Source: Halobacillus alkaliphilus (lineage in GTDB: Bacteria; Bacillota; Bacilli; Bacillales; Halobacillaceae). From it: a DNA stretch of 64,000 nucleotides. The position numbers and the translations under genes are program-made. The notes under the pieces were generated by a model that worked only from the letters and a program-made list of their open reading frames with translations, was not told the DNA's origin and did not search any database. The stretch lies in contig NZ_FOOG01000001.1 in the NCBI RefSeq assembly GCF_900113125.1, positions 217,661 through 281,660 on the forward strand, in the 5' to 3' direction. Below, piece by piece: positions 17,474-26,981 of the stretch (positions are counted from its first letter, which is position 1; the number at the start of each line of letters is the position of its first letter).

Positions 17474-18241
17474 ATGTTAACCATAGCTAATCGTAATTTT
17501 CATTCAAGATTATTGCTGGGCACCGGAAAATATCCTGACTATTCTATCCAAAAGCAAGCTGTGGATGTTTCCGAAGCAGAAATTTTAACGTTTTCTGTTC
17601 GTCGAATGAATATCTTTGAAGCAGATCAGCCTAATTTCTTGGAAACGATTGATACGGATCAATACACACTGCTTCCAAACACGGCAGGTGCTAAAACGGC
17701 AGAGGAAGCAGTCAGAACGGCTAGGCTGGCTAAAGCTTCTGGATTATGCGATATGATAAAAGTAGAAGTAATCGGTGACCAGCGTACCTTGCTTCCTGAT
17801 CCCATTGAAACATTAAAAGCTTCTGAGATACTATTGGAAAAAGGCTTTATAGTGCTGCCTTACACTTCGGATGATGTTATGCTAGCAAAAAGGCTGCAGG
17901 ACTTAGGTGTGCATGCCATTATGCCTGGGGCTTCACCGATTGGTTCTGGGCAGGGAATTATCAACCCACTAAATTTACAATTTATTATAGAGCAGTCAAC
18001 AGTTCCTGTTATTGTAGATGCGGGTATAGGTTCCCCGACCGATGCAGCTCAGGCGATGGAGATTGGGGCTGACGGTGTCTTACTAAATACGGCTGTTTCT
18101 CAAGCGGAAGACCCTGTAAAAATGGCCCGGGCGATGAAGCTCTCAATCGAGGGCGGCAGATTAGGTTATGAAGCAGGTCGAATTCCTAAGAAAACTTACG
18201 CGACAGCAAGCAGTCCTACGGAAGGAATGAGCATTGGTTGA
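17474..18241 (+). CDS. thiG: Thiazole synthase ThiG
   Basis: A (beta/alpha)8 enzyme that joins deoxyxylulose-5-phosphate, dehydroglycine and ThiS-thiocarboxylate to make the thiazole phosphate. At 255 residues it is the standard length. It shows [40 protein letters not shown] with the Schiff-base Lys region, [12 protein letters not shown] and [12 protein letters not shown] (phosphate site). Its stop overlaps the TTG of thiF. Confidence 0.96.
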   Translation: MLTIANRNFHSRLLLGTGKYPDYSIQKQAVDVSEAEILTFSVRRMNIFEADQPNFLETIDTDQYTLLPNTAGAKTAEEAVRTARLAKASGLCDMIKVEVIGDQRTLLPDPIETLKASEILLEKGFIVLPYTSDDVMLAKRLQDLGVHAIMPGASPIGSGQGIINPLNLQFIIEQSTVPVIVDAGIGSPTDAAQAMEIGADGVLLNTAVSQAEDPVKMARAMKLSIEGGRLGYEAGRIPKKTYATASSPTEGMSIG

Positions 18242-19263
18242 AGGAAAGATATTCTAGACAAATCTTGTTTTCACCTATAGGTGAAAATGGCCAGCGAAAA
18301 TTAAGTGAAAAGCATGTGCTCTTAATAGGAGCAGGAGCTTTAGGAACAAGTAACGCGGAAATGCTGGCTCGTGCGGGTGTTGGGAAAATAACCGTAGTCG
18401 ATCGAGATTATGTAGAGTGGAGCAACCTGCAGCGCCAGCAACTGTTCACTGAGAGGGATGCAGTGGAACGTATTCCAAAAGCAGTAGCTGCAGCTGATCA
18501 ATTGAGAGAAATAAATTCAGAAATCAATATTTCAGGTAAAATCATGGATGTTTCAATTCACGAAATTGAGGAACTGGTCGAAGGTGTAGACATTATGATT
18601 GATGCTACTGATAACTTTGAAACCAGGCTGCTTCTTAATGATGCTTCACAGAAATATCAAGTACCCTGGGTTTACGGCGCCTGCACAGGAAGTTATGGAC
18701 TTTCTTATACGGTAGTTCCAGGGCAGACTCCCTGTTTCTCATGTTTGTTAGGATCTGTTCCTATGGGAGGGGAAACATGCGATACCGTGGGTATTATTAG
18801 CCCTGCCGTTCAAATTGTTGCTGCTTATCAAACCACCGAGGCATTGAAGCTTTTAGTAGAAGATTACAAATCTCTAAGAAGAAACCTGTTTTATTTCGAT
18901 ATTTGGAAAAACCAGCAGTCAACTATTAAGGTAGAAAAACTAAAAAAAGACGATTGTCCTTCTTGTGGTCAGGCATGCACCTATCCTCATCTCGACCCTG
19001 TAAATTTATCTAGAACAGCGGTACTATGCGGACGGGACACGGTGCAAATCCGTCCAGCAAACAAGGGAAAAAGAAATCTGGATGAACTCTTTGATAGGCT
19101 TCAAGCTATCGAGGGCGGAAAAGTAGAAGGAAATTCTTTTCTTGTAAATCTTACAATAGAAGGGCGCCGGCTGGTAGCTTTTCAAGATGGTCGGGTACTC
19201 ATTCATGATACGAAAGATATAAGCGAAGCCAAAACGCTTTATAACCGTTATATTGGAGGCTGA
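18238..19263 (+). CDS. thiF: ThiF-type adenylyltransferase
   Basis: An E1-like enzyme that adenylates the ThiS C-terminus. It starts at TTG 18238, overlapping the thiG stop (TTGA). The N-terminal ThiF/MoeB domain has RYSRQILF, the nucleotide loop [32 protein letters not shown] and ATDNFETR. Paired cysteines ([12 protein letters not shown]) form the structural zinc site. The C-terminal 70 residues, after the zinc region, are a small extra domain seen in Bacillus ThiF/MoeB proteins of about 340 residues. It is the last gene of the operon. thiC and thiD are not in this window. Confidence 0.93.
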   Translation: MKERYSRQILFSPIGENGQRKLSEKHVLLIGAGALGTSNAEMLARAGVGKITVVDRDYVEWSNLQRQQLFTERDAVERIPKAVAAADQLREINSEINISGKIMDVSIHEIEELVEGVDIMIDATDNFETRLLLNDASQKYQVPWVYGACTGSYGLSYTVVPGQTPCFSCLLGSVPMGGETCDTVGIISPAVQIVAAYQTTEALKLLVEDYKSLRRNLFYFDIWKNQQSTIKVEKLKKDDCPSCGQACTYPHLDPVNLSRTAVLCGRDTVQIRPANKGKRNLDELFDRLQAIEGGKVEGNSFLVNLTIEGRRLVAFQDGRVLIHDTKDISEAKTLYNRYIGG

Positions 19264-19272
19264 TCCCCAAGA

Positions 19273-19311
19273 TTAAAAACACGCTCTCTTACCATGAGAG
19301 CGTGTTTTTAA
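19273..19311 (+). terminator. Thiamine operon terminator
   Basis: A 16-bp perfect stem (19273-19288 with 19296-19311) with a 7-base loop, flanked by A and T runs. Confidence 0.9.
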
Positions 19312-19439
19312 TAATCCAAAGGAAGGATTATTAAGCCTTGGAGTAGAAATTAAGATTAAGGTAAAGCCGACTTAATAATGGTGGATATTATATAGAATCA
19401 GCTGACGTAAGACCGTTGTTTCAGCCACTATCGCTTACC

Positions 19440-19480
19440 TAATAATCGTTCGAAACGGACTCTCACAATTTTGATTACAC
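19440..19480 (+). repeat. Degenerate dispersed repeat, copy 1 (weakest)
   Basis: The core TTCGAAACGGACTCTCACAA at 19449 resembles the cores at 32594, 47738 and 52140 (consensus about TTTCGAAACTGAGTCTTCCA). It lies in the 346-base gene-free gap 19264-19610, in which I see nothing else. Confidence 0.35.
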
Positions 19481-19610
19481 AGAGAATACAATAAAGGCTA
19501 AAGTTTGAGGATCTCTCTAATCTCTTTTAACTGAGATTAAGTAAAATATAATAGAGGTCGTTCAAATAAATAGTTAACTACAGCCTGAAGGGTTGGACAG
19601 GTGGTCAAAC

Positions 19611-19916
19611 ATGCCCAATTGGAAACAAATTAGGGATATAATTTTAAAGGAGGAATTTTATTCAGCAGAGAAAAAAGGACTGGCGATCCTTGGTATTGTA
19701 ATTATTGCGCTTTTACAGTCGTTTACAGAATCTACATTGGATGAGAGCTTAGCAATCATTATGGCTGCAGCATTAATGAGCGGCTATTCTATTATGAAGA
19801 TGAAGCGTAAAGAAAGAATATACGAGTTTTTTATAGTATCCATATTAAGTCTTCTGCTGCTTGCTTGGGGACTTTACAGGGTCTTAGAAATAATAGTTAA
19901 TGGTGTCACTTATTGA
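19611..19916 (+). CDS. Small membrane protein of unknown function
   Basis: About 101 residues with a basic N-terminus and three hydrophobic helices (about residues 25-40, 48-62 and 72-95). No family is recognised. I place the start at ATG 19611 because AGGTGG lies 7 bases upstream; a TTG six codons earlier is in the ribosome site. It stands alone between the thiamine operon and a VOC gene. Confidence 0.55.
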   Translation: MPNWKQIRDIILKEEFYSAEKKGLAILGIVIIALLQSFTESTLDESLAIIMAAALMSGYSIMKMKRKERIYEFFIVSILSLLLLAWGLYRVLEIIVNGVTY

Positions 19917-20014
19917 TGGAAATCAAATAAACGGATTCTGAATAAAATTAACTGCACTGTTCCCATTTTATTTTTATTTACAATACTCACTGAAAGTAAG
20001 GGGAGATCCCAAGT

Positions 20015-20431
20015 ATGACAAAAAATCTACTAAGGGTAGGAACGGTTTATCTGCCTGTTCAACGTGTGGATAAAGCAGCAGACTGGTATGTAGATAAATT
20101 AGGAGCTTATGTTACGTATAAAGATGACAATAAAGCCATCGTTAATATGGCGAACCTAAGTTTCTTTCTTGTAAAAGCAAAGGAAAAAGAAACTGCCAAT
20201 TTTATTGATGAGAGAGGTGAAGAGTGCTTTTCGTTAACCTTTGAAGTAAATGGTAAAGACGAGCTTGAAATACTTTATAACGAATTGGCTAGTCAAGGAG
20301 TCCAGGTCGGCCCATTTGAAAACAGAGGCCATGGGGGCAAGAACTTTATTTTTTACGATATAGATGGAAACATGTTTGATGTATGGAGTGAATTGAGCTC
20401 GGTATTTAAAGAAAAGTTTGATATTGGTTGA
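20015..20431 (+). CDS. VOC-superfamily (glyoxalase/dioxygenase fold) protein
   Basis: A 138-residue single vicinal-oxygen-chelate domain with two beta-alpha-beta-beta-beta modules. VYLPVQRVDKAADWYVDKLG opens the first and KNFIFYDIDGNMFDVWSEL closes the second (Glu in the metal-ligand position). Members include glyoxalase, fosfomycin- or bleomycin-resistance and ring-cleaving enzymes; the specific role cannot be told. AGGGGAG precedes the ATG. Confidence 0.8.
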   Translation: MTKNLLRVGTVYLPVQRVDKAADWYVDKLGAYVTYKDDNKAIVNMANLSFFLVKAKEKETANFIDERGEECFSLTFEVNGKDELEILYNELASQGVQVGPFENRGHGGKNFIFYDIDGNMFDVWSELSSVFKEKFDIG

Positions 20432-20441
20432 AGAGAAAACG

Positions 20442-20476
20442 AAAAGGTCCCTTTTTATAAGTTAAAGGGACCTTTT
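20442..20476. terminator. Terminator after the VOC gene
   Basis: A 13-bp stem AAAAGGTCCCTTT/AAAGGGACCTTTT with a 9-base loop. It lies between convergent coding regions and works on either strand. Confidence 0.85.
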
Positions 20477-20482
20477 CATATA

Positions 20483-20632
20483 TTAAGGAATGCTCTTCAT
20501 ATTGCTCGTTTGGATATCGAAACCTTCAATGATGGGTTGTTCTGGGATATTTAACTCTGCCAGACCCACCGTCATTTTGCATGAAAAGAAAGTTTCATTA
20601 TCTAATAACGGGAATGACGAGTAAATAATTTC
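20483..20632 (-). pseudogene. Open out-of-frame tail behind the DUF2515 gene
   Basis: A 49-codon open frame without a convincing start runs past the DUF2515 stop, overlapping its last 31 bases in another frame. It reads like real protein (…FSCKMTVGLAELNIPEQP, then IIEGFDIQTSNMKSIP) and ends exactly before the hairpin at 20442-20476. It may be a gene remnant or a short gene with an unusual start. Low confidence. Confidence 0.3.
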
Positions 20633-21741
20633 TTAGCAAATACTGCTATCTCCAGCTTTTCAATCGTATTCCAGTAATGATTTAATACATTTTCCTCTTT
20701 GTCGTTAATTTTCTTTTTAACTAATGGAAACATCGCCATGTCCTTGAACCAATCCTCATCTTCAGCAGCAGAGTGTGTCCAATCTTCCCACACATCTTTC
20801 AGGTTTGGACTGTATATACGTGGACCGTTCTTATTCAGATCAGTCGGCGTATGAGGTAGCAATTGGTTAGAACTAGGGGAAATTTTCTTCGTGTCAGTAA
20901 AAAGATGAGGCCAAAAATCGTGACGTGACCCTGTATGAGGATGTTGCTCTGTCCAAATTATGATGTAATTCAGACGGCTTTTAATGGAATAAAGATCATG
21001 ATAAAGTTTTTTACCTAATAGAATTCGATCTTTTAATGAAGAAAAATGATGAACGGTTCCTCCTACAAAATTTGTTTGTTTAATACTTTGCGTTTCGTAA
21101 GGGATTAGTATGTGATTCAATTCAAATACATCTTGTAGTCTAAATAAGATTGTATGAAGTACATTTTTTTGATACTGATCATTCAAGATAACTCGGCTCT
21201 CGATATAATTCTGTTCGTTTATAATTAAAGCTGTCGTGAGCAGTGGACTGGATTGATTATTCCAAAAGTGCGTCCAAAAAGGCTCCATAAATCGTGATAC
21301 ATTCAAATGGGTCAGTAAGTGAAATAAGGAGGTCTTCTGTTTCTTGCTCGCTTCGTAAAGTAATAACTGCGGATAGGCATCCTGAAATATGAGCCAGTTT
21401 CCTCTTTCAAGAAAAAGGTAAAAATCATTTTGTTCCTTTGGGGTAAGCAGCCTGGCTAAAAATTCTCCTTTTAAATCGGTCATATTCCAGCCGGCATTTC
21501 TAGAAACCAAATGAGCTAGCAAAGACCAATGGACTTCTGGATGGAGTTTGAAATAATCCAGGTAAGCCATGGTTCTAGTAACGTTGTTCCTGTTTTTTTG
21601 CTTTGTTTTATCACGAATGCTCAGGACAAGCTTTCTTTCATCTTTCGAGAGGGCAGAAATGGGTTTTTCTTTTATCTTATTTTTCAATTCTGCTTTTAAC
21701 ATGGTGTACTGGTTATGATTGGTAATCCACTTTCTTAACAA
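20602..21741 (-). CDS. DUF2515 family protein (YppC-like)
   Basis: About 379 residues, mostly helical and basic, without signal peptide or catalytic motif that I recognise. The conserved block RTMAYLDYFKLHPEVHWSLLAHLVSRNAGWNMTDL (in parts) is typical of DUF2515, the family of B. subtilis YppC, whose function is unknown. I choose TTG 21741 as start, 9 bases after AAAGGAGG; the frame extends 12 codons further but those include the ribosome site. It is divergent from the ruined hopene cyclase gene, which starts about 40 bases away. Confidence 0.75.
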   Translation of the reverse strand: MLRKWITNHNQYTMLKAELKNKIKEKPISALSKDERKLVLSIRDKTKQKNRNNVTRTMAYLDYFKLHPEVHWSLLAHLVSRNAGWNMTDLKGEFLARLLTPKEQNDFYLFLERGNWLIFQDAYPQLLLYEASKKQKTSLFHLLTHLNVSRFMEPFWTHFWNNQSSPLLTTALIINEQNYIESRVILNDQYQKNVLHTILFRLQDVFELNHILIPYETQSIKQTNFVGGTVHHFSSLKDRILLGKKLYHDLYSIKSRLNYIIIWTEQHPHTGSRHDFWPHLFTDTKKISPSSNQLLPHTPTDLNKNGPRIYSPNLKDVWEDWTHSAAEDEDWFKDMAMFPLVKKKINDKEENVLNHYWNTIEKLEIAVFAKKLFTRHSRY

Positions 21742-21780
21742 TAGCTTCAGCCTCCTTTCGCAGCGTGGGTGTAGCACCTG

Positions 21781-22627
21781 ATGAATACATTTAAACTATT
21801 GATAGAACAGAATGAGGAATGAGGTTGAAGGAGATTGTTTATTAGAAATTATGCAGCATATTAACCTCTTTAAAGAACAGCAGACCATGGATGGATCCTG
21901 GAATTATCCTTTTGAAACTGGAATTATGACGGATGCTTATATGATTATTTTATTACGTCCCCTTAATCTTCATGAAGATGAATTGATTTAGCAACTTACC
22001 GGTCGTATTATAAGCAGACAGGAAAGAACCGGGGCCTGGAAGTTGTTTTATGATGAAGAAAGCGACAACTTATCATCAACGAAAGAAGCCTATATGCTTT
22101 GCTGTTTTCTGGGTTATACAAGAAAGAGGATATTGATCTTCAGAAAGCAAGAAACTTTATATAAAAGCATGGCGGCTTAGAAAAAGCATCTATGTTTACA
22201 AAAATATTGTTGGGTTTGACTGCACAATATCTTGGCAGAGAAATTTATTATTCCTGTTGAAGTGATTTTCCTGCCTCCTGCATTTCTTATACAACTTTAC
22301 GATCTATCTGTGTTTGGAAGAGCAAACCTTGTTCCTATTCTTCTCCTTGCTTACAAAAAATATCAGGTCGTTAGCAGTCAGACGCATGATTTGTCAGAGT
22401 TGAGCATCAACCATAAGAATTGGAGCAGCAAAGAATCTTTCTTTGAAGATGAGAATCGTTCCAACGAATGGAAACAGTATTTTAGCGAGTTACTGAATGT
22501 AATGAACCATAATGAGACAACTCCCGCACAGGGAATAAAACGACCGCAGGCAATATCGAACACGGAGGTTATCACAGCTAAATATATAAAAAAGACAGCG
22601 ATCCAATCTAAATTAAGAAATAGATGA
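21781..22627 (+). pseudogene. Ruined squalene-hopene cyclase (5' part)
   Basis: Conceptual translation across frames gives MDGSWNYPFETGIMTDAY, then KARNFI, KHGGLEKASMFTKILLGLTA, and IPVEVIFLPPAFLIQLYDLS. These align in order with the N-terminal third of bacterial squalene-hopene (sporulenol) cyclases, for example DGSWTFCFEGPIMTNSFF, ISHGGLRHVHFMTKWMLAA and LYLPLSLMALPPTLPIHFYQ. At least two in-frame stops (one TAG at 21989) and two or more frameshifts are needed, and nothing beyond about residue 280 remains. The intact family protein is about 630 residues. It is not functional. Confidence 0.85.
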
Positions 22628-22717
22628 ACTTTATCAGGTTTACTTCTTTACAATATAAGGTATGGGTAAAAATGGAATTTATTAAAGGGAACTATAAAAA
22701 CTATAATAAGGAGTCTA

Positions 22718-23227
22718 TTGAAGGTGGCAGAAATAAAAAATAGAAATAACATCTCAAATAATGAAGAAAAGCTTAGGTATTCGTTTAGAAATACAGGGGC
22801 AGGGATACTGTTTGGTATAGGAGTAGCTGCTTTTATTGATGAAACCGTTTTTCATCAATTGTTACACTGGCATCATTTTTACGATAAATCAACTACCAAT
22901 GCCGGGTTAGTATCCGATGGATTCTTTCATGCTTTCAGTTGGTTTGCAACAGTGGCTGCTTTATTTTTAGTGGCTGATCTGCGCCGCCGACATGCCTTCT
23001 GGCCCGTCAAATGGTGGGGAGCCGTGTTAATTGGAGCGGGAGGGTTTCAACTTTATGATGGGACCATTCAACATAAACTGATGCGAATTCACCAGATAAG
23101 GTATGTGGAGGATCTATTACCATACGATCTTGTATGGAATGGATCAGCTGTACTGATGATTATTGCAGGAAGCATAATTTTATATAAGAACCGAAATAGA
23201 AACAGCATTTCAGGCGGGAGAAGATAA
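22718..23227 (+). CDS. DUF2243 membrane protein
   Basis: A 169-residue protein with four membrane helices. The DUF2243 pattern is clear: GIGVAAFIDETVFHQLLHWHHFYD, LVSDGFFHAFSWF, GGFQLYDGTIQHKLMRIHQIR. It has many conserved histidines inside or near the membrane (metal or haem binding is possible but unproven). The start is uncertain (TTG 22718 or GTG 22724, both after AAGGAG). It is 2 bases upstream of the CtaG-like gene, an arrangement also known in other bacteria. Confidence 0.82.
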   Translation: MKVAEIKNRNNISNNEEKLRYSFRNTGAGILFGIGVAAFIDETVFHQLLHWHHFYDKSTTNAGLVSDGFFHAFSWFATVAALFLVADLRRRHAFWPVKWWGAVLIGAGGFQLYDGTIQHKLMRIHQIRYVEDLLPYDLVWNGSAVLMIIAGSIILYKNRNRNSISGGRR

Positions 23228-23229
23228 TA

Positions 23230-24015
23230 GTGAATCACGCTCAGATCGCAAATGTTACAACTGGTCTGCCCGCCCTATTTTTAAGTATTGGAGCTCTCCT
23301 TATCGTTATCTTGTATATATGGGCAGGACTGCGTTCAAGTCGTCATAATCGATTAAAAGTATGGCCCTGGTATCGGTATGTTAGTTTCACATTTGGTATA
23401 ATTTGTGCTGCTATATCTGTTACAGGACCAATCGCAGCTCTGGCAATAAGCAATTTTACTATGCATATGGTAAGCCATCTCCTGCTTGGTATGCTTGCTC
23501 CTGTTTTACTAGTTCTGGCAGCTCCCGTTACCCTGTTTTTACGGTCACTTCCTGTAAGAAAAGCGAAATTTGTAGCCAGTCTGCTTCGTAGTTACCCTGT
23601 GCGTTTTATTACTCATCCTATAATAGCCTCTTTACTGAATATTGGCGGTCTTTGGATTCTTTATACGACCAGTTTGTATAGTTGGATGCATACCAACCTT
23701 ATGGTTCATATCTTAGTACATGTCCATATTTTCGCAGCAGGCTACGTTTTTACAGTATCATTAATTTACATAGATCCTGTTCCTCACCGGCTCAGTTATA
23801 TATACAGATCCATCGTTTTAATTGGCGCCTTGGCAGCCCACGGCATTCTCTCAAAATATATTTATGGTCATCCCCCTAAGGGAGTTGGTGTACAAGAAGC
23901 ACAGACAGGTGGAAAGCTTATGTACTATGGTGGAGATTTAATTGACCTCGTGATTATAGTGTTATTATGCTATCACTGGTATAAAAATACGCGTCCGCGT
24001 GAGGCGTTAGCTTAA
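23230..24015 (+). CDS. Cytochrome c oxidase assembly factor CtaG-like
   Basis: A 261-residue protein with seven predicted membrane helices, of the caa3_CtaG family (B. subtilis CtaG is needed for active caa3 oxidase). Conserved features are FTMHMVSHLLLGMLAPVLLVLAAP, HILVHVHIFAAGYVF and the histidines of the YGHPP segment. It starts with GTG 23230 after GGGAG. It is coupled to DUF2243, so the pair may act together in copper or haem delivery; that is inference. No oxidase subunits are in the window. Confidence 0.82.
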   Translation: MNHAQIANVTTGLPALFLSIGALLIVILYIWAGLRSSRHNRLKVWPWYRYVSFTFGIICAAISVTGPIAALAISNFTMHMVSHLLLGMLAPVLLVLAAPVTLFLRSLPVRKAKFVASLLRSYPVRFITHPIIASLLNIGGLWILYTTSLYSWMHTNLMVHILVHVHIFAAGYVFTVSLIYIDPVPHRLSYIYRSIVLIGALAAHGILSKYIYGHPPKGVGVQEAQTGGKLMYYGGDLIDLVIIVLLCYHWYKNTRPREALA

Positions 24016-24229
24016 ATCTTTTATCCCAACCTGATTAGTATTAATTCTTTCTTTGTGAGATCAAATGTTTCTGAGATGGGGTGGACTGATTTCCTTATTA
24101 GAAGAATAAATATCACCAGATAATTTACGACATTATATAATGAACTAACTGACTTCTAATCGGGCAATGCCTTCGGGTTTTCTTGACTATATTTCTATAG
24201 TTAAAAGATCTTAAAGGAGATGAGAATTT

Positions 24230-25132
24230 ATGGTTCCATTTAAAAACCCCTGTATAGTCATTAAAGAATTCCCGAATTATGACGATTATAAAAGAATCAA
24301 AGAGCTAATGGAAGTTTGCATAGCCCATGATAACCTATCGCTCAAACTGGAACTTGATTATAAATTAAGCCATTCGTCTCGTGAAATAAAAGATATAAAT
24401 AAGTCCAATGAATTTATGTTTTATGAGGGAGAAACACTTATAGGATATACGGGTATATGTCAATTCGGGGCCGAAGTGATGGAAGTGAATGGAATGGTTC
24501 ACCCGAATTACAGAAGAAGGGGAATTTTCAGCAGGCTATATGGATTAGTCGAAGATGAGTGGCGCAAAAGGCCAACTGAAGATATGTTATTACTATCTGA
24601 TCACCATTCGCACTCAGGGCAAGCATTTATTAAATTTACTGGGGCTCACTATGATAACTCTGAATACGAAATGTTCCTGGTGAATAAGCCAAAAGATAAG
24701 GCTGCTTCAAGGCAAATTTCCCTTAGAAAAGCAATGAATAAGGACACAAAAGAAATTGCGAGACAAAATAACATCTATTTTCAAACCGATCCCAGCACTG
24801 GACTCACTCTTCCAGAAGAAGAGGCTAAGCACGGGGTTGATATTTATTTGGCTGAACTTGAGCAATCATGTATAGGGAAAGTGCACTTGAATAGGGAAGG
24901 CAGCACCGGTACAATTTATGGTTTAGGAGTATTGCCAGAGTATCGCGGCAGGGGGTATGGAAGAGAAATTTTGTTAAGATGTATAGAGAAGCTGAATGAA
25001 ATAAAAATCCATGATATTAGGCTTCAAGTAGCAATGAAAAATAGGAAAGCTTTAAGTCTTTATCAGAATTGCGGTTTTGAAGAAGCCTCTATAATGGATT
25101 ATTTTAAGCTCTCAAAGAGAAATCTCAATTGA
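24230..25132 (+). CDS. Protein with two GNAT acetyltransferase domains
   Basis: 300 residues. The N-terminal GNAT-like domain has VNGMVHPNYRRRGIFSRLYG (acetyl-CoA loop, residues about 85-105). The C-terminal GNAT domain has YGLGVLPEYRGRGYGREIL near residue 235 and NRKALSLYQNCGFEE near 270. The acceptor is unknown. AAAGGAGATG lies ahead of the ATG. It is a single gene with its own terminator. Confidence 0.85.
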   Translation: MVPFKNPCIVIKEFPNYDDYKRIKELMEVCIAHDNLSLKLELDYKLSHSSREIKDINKSNEFMFYEGETLIGYTGICQFGAEVMEVNGMVHPNYRRRGIFSRLYGLVEDEWRKRPTEDMLLLSDHHSHSGQAFIKFTGAHYDNSEYEMFLVNKPKDKAASRQISLRKAMNKDTKEIARQNNIYFQTDPSTGLTLPEEEAKHGVDIYLAELEQSCIGKVHLNREGSTGTIYGLGVLPEYRGRGYGREILLRCIEKLNEIKIHDIRLQVAMKNRKALSLYQNCGFEEASIMDYFKLSKRNLN

Positions 25133-25140
25133 GAATAACA

Positions 25141-25173
25141 AACGTCCAGAACATGGATCATGTTCTGGACGTT
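25141..25173. terminator. Bidirectional terminator, GNAT / ABC-F
   Basis: A perfect 15-bp stem (25141-25155 with 25159-25173) with a 3-base loop between two convergent genes. Confidence 0.88.
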
Positions 25174-25184
25174 TAAATGTACAT

Positions 25185-26741
25185 TTAGAAAACTTTCGTA
25201 GTCCAATCTTCACAATTCCATACGTCTGTAACAACATCCATATAGAAATCTGGTTCGTGAGAAATAAGCAGGACACTTCCTTTATAATCCCGTAAGGCTC
25301 GCTTCAATTCTGCTTTCGCATCAACATCTAAGTGGTTGGTAGGTTCGTCGAGTACAAGAAGATTTGTTTCTTTGTTAATTAACTTACAAAGACGCACTTT
25401 TGCTTTTTCCCCGCCACTTAGTACTTGCACTTTACTTTCAATATGCTTTTTTGTTAAGCCGCACTTTGCAAGGGAAGCACGCACTTCATATTGAGTAAAA
25501 TGTCTGAATTCCTCCCAAATCTCTTCAATGCACGTGTTTTTGCTTGTTTCTTTTAATTCTTGTTCAAAATAGCCGATATGAAGATGATCTCCTAATTGAA
25601 CGGAGCCCTCAACCGGCTGTATTTCCCCAAGAATGCTTTTTAATAAAGTAGTTTTACCAATCCCGTTCGCCCCAGATAACGCAATTTTCTCACCGCGTTC
25701 CATAGATAAGTTGAGAGGTCTGGAAAGAGGCTCGTCATACCCGATGACAAGATCATTAGTCTCAAACAAATATTTTCCCGGGGTTCGAGCTTGTTTAAAG
25801 TTAAATTGAGGTTTTGGTTTTTCGGAATCAAGTTCGATGACGTCCATTTTATCAAGTTTCTTTTGGCGGGACATTGCCATTTTACTCGTCGCAGCATTGG
25901 CTTTATTACGAGCTACAAAGTCTTTTAGATTAGCAATTTCTTTTTGCTGCTTTTTATAAGCGGCTTCAAGCTGTTGCTTTTTCATGTCGTACACTTTTAA
26001 AAATTCATTGTAGTCGCCCGGGTACCGGGTTAATTCCTGGTTTTCCACGTGATAAATGATATTTACGACACTATTCAGAAATGGGATATCATGGGAAATG
26101 AGGATAAAGGCGTTCTCATATTCCAGGAGGTATTTCTTCAGCCACTCTATATGTTCAACATCGAGATAGTTTGTAGGCTCGTCTAATAATAATATATCAG
26201 GTTTTTCCAAAAGCAGCTTGGCCAGTAACACTTTTGTACGCTGGCCACCGCTTAGGTCAGTAACATCGCGCTCTAGTCCGATTTCATCTAGCCCAAGTCC
26301 ATTAGCAACTTCGTCAACTTTTGCATCGATCGTATAAAAATCATTGTTCGTCAACGTGTCTTGCAGCCGCCCGGTTTCTTCAAGAAGGTTTTCCAGTTCT
26401 TCGGGATTCGCTTCACCCATCTTTCCAAACAAGTGATTCATTTCATTTTCCATATCAAATAGATATTGGAATGCAGTTCTCAAGACATCTCTTATTGTCA
26501 TACCTTGCTGTAGATCAGCATGTTGATCCAAATAACCTATTCGAATGTTTTTAGACCAAATGATTTTACCGGCATCAGGCTCTACCTTACCTGTAATTAT
26601 GTTCATAAAGGTTGATTTACCTTCACCATTAGCACCAATTAAACCTATATGTTCGCCTCTTAATAGACGAAAAGAAACATTTTCAAAGATAGCACGGTCT
26701 CCGAAACCGTGACTTAATTCTTTTACTGTAAGTAAACTCAT
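25185..26741 (-). CDS. ykpA: ABC-F family ATPase (YkpA-like)
   Basis: A soluble ribosome-associated type ATPase with two tandem ABC domains and no membrane part, about 518 residues. The first domain has GANGEGKST (Walker A) and LSGGQRTKVLLAKLLLEKPD with LLLDEPTNYLD; the second has GANGIGKTT and LSGGEKAKVRLC with LVLDEPTNHLD. The linker (residues about 240-300) is charged and helical, as in ABC-F proteins that reach into the ribosomal E site. The start is ATG 26741 after AGGTG. The opening MSLLTVKELSHGFGDRAIF is nearly that of B. subtilis YkpA. Translation-factor function is likely; antibiotic protection is not indicated. Confidence 0.9.
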   Translation of the reverse strand: MSLLTVKELSHGFGDRAIFENVSFRLLRGEHIGLIGANGEGKSTFMNIITGKVEPDAGKIIWSKNIRIGYLDQHADLQQGMTIRDVLRTAFQYLFDMENEMNHLFGKMGEANPEELENLLEETGRLQDTLTNNDFYTIDAKVDEVANGLGLDEIGLERDVTDLSGGQRTKVLLAKLLLEKPDILLLDEPTNYLDVEHIEWLKKYLLEYENAFILISHDIPFLNSVVNIIYHVENQELTRYPGDYNEFLKVYDMKKQQLEAAYKKQQKEIANLKDFVARNKANAATSKMAMSRQKKLDKMDVIELDSEKPKPQFNFKQARTPGKYLFETNDLVIGYDEPLSRPLNLSMERGEKIALSGANGIGKTTLLKSILGEIQPVEGSVQLGDHLHIGYFEQELKETSKNTCIEEIWEEFRHFTQYEVRASLAKCGLTKKHIESKVQVLSGGEKAKVRLCKLINKETNLLVLDEPTNHLDVDAKAELKRALRDYKGSVLLISHEPDFYMDVVTDVWNCEDWTTKVF

Positions 26742-26981
26742 GTGAAACACCTATTTCCTTCTATATAATTTATACCCCTATCATTATAAAGGGGATGAGA
26801 AGAAAGTGATAGTGGAGATTCTTCTTGGTGAACAATGGAGCAGCCTTTTTTAGGTTTTTATACTGCCGTAGGGTTTAATATCCAACATCAAGTGGAACTT
26901 ATTATACAATAAGATAGGTGGTTTTTTGAAAAATTACCCAATTGTGGCAGAGCACAAATTTTTTTGAAGGGGGCGAGGAAT

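Noticed and set aside
25185..26741. ABC-F ATPase as an antibiotic-resistance gene
   Set aside because: The sequence reads as the housekeeping YkpA type rather than the resistance types with extended interdomain linkers.
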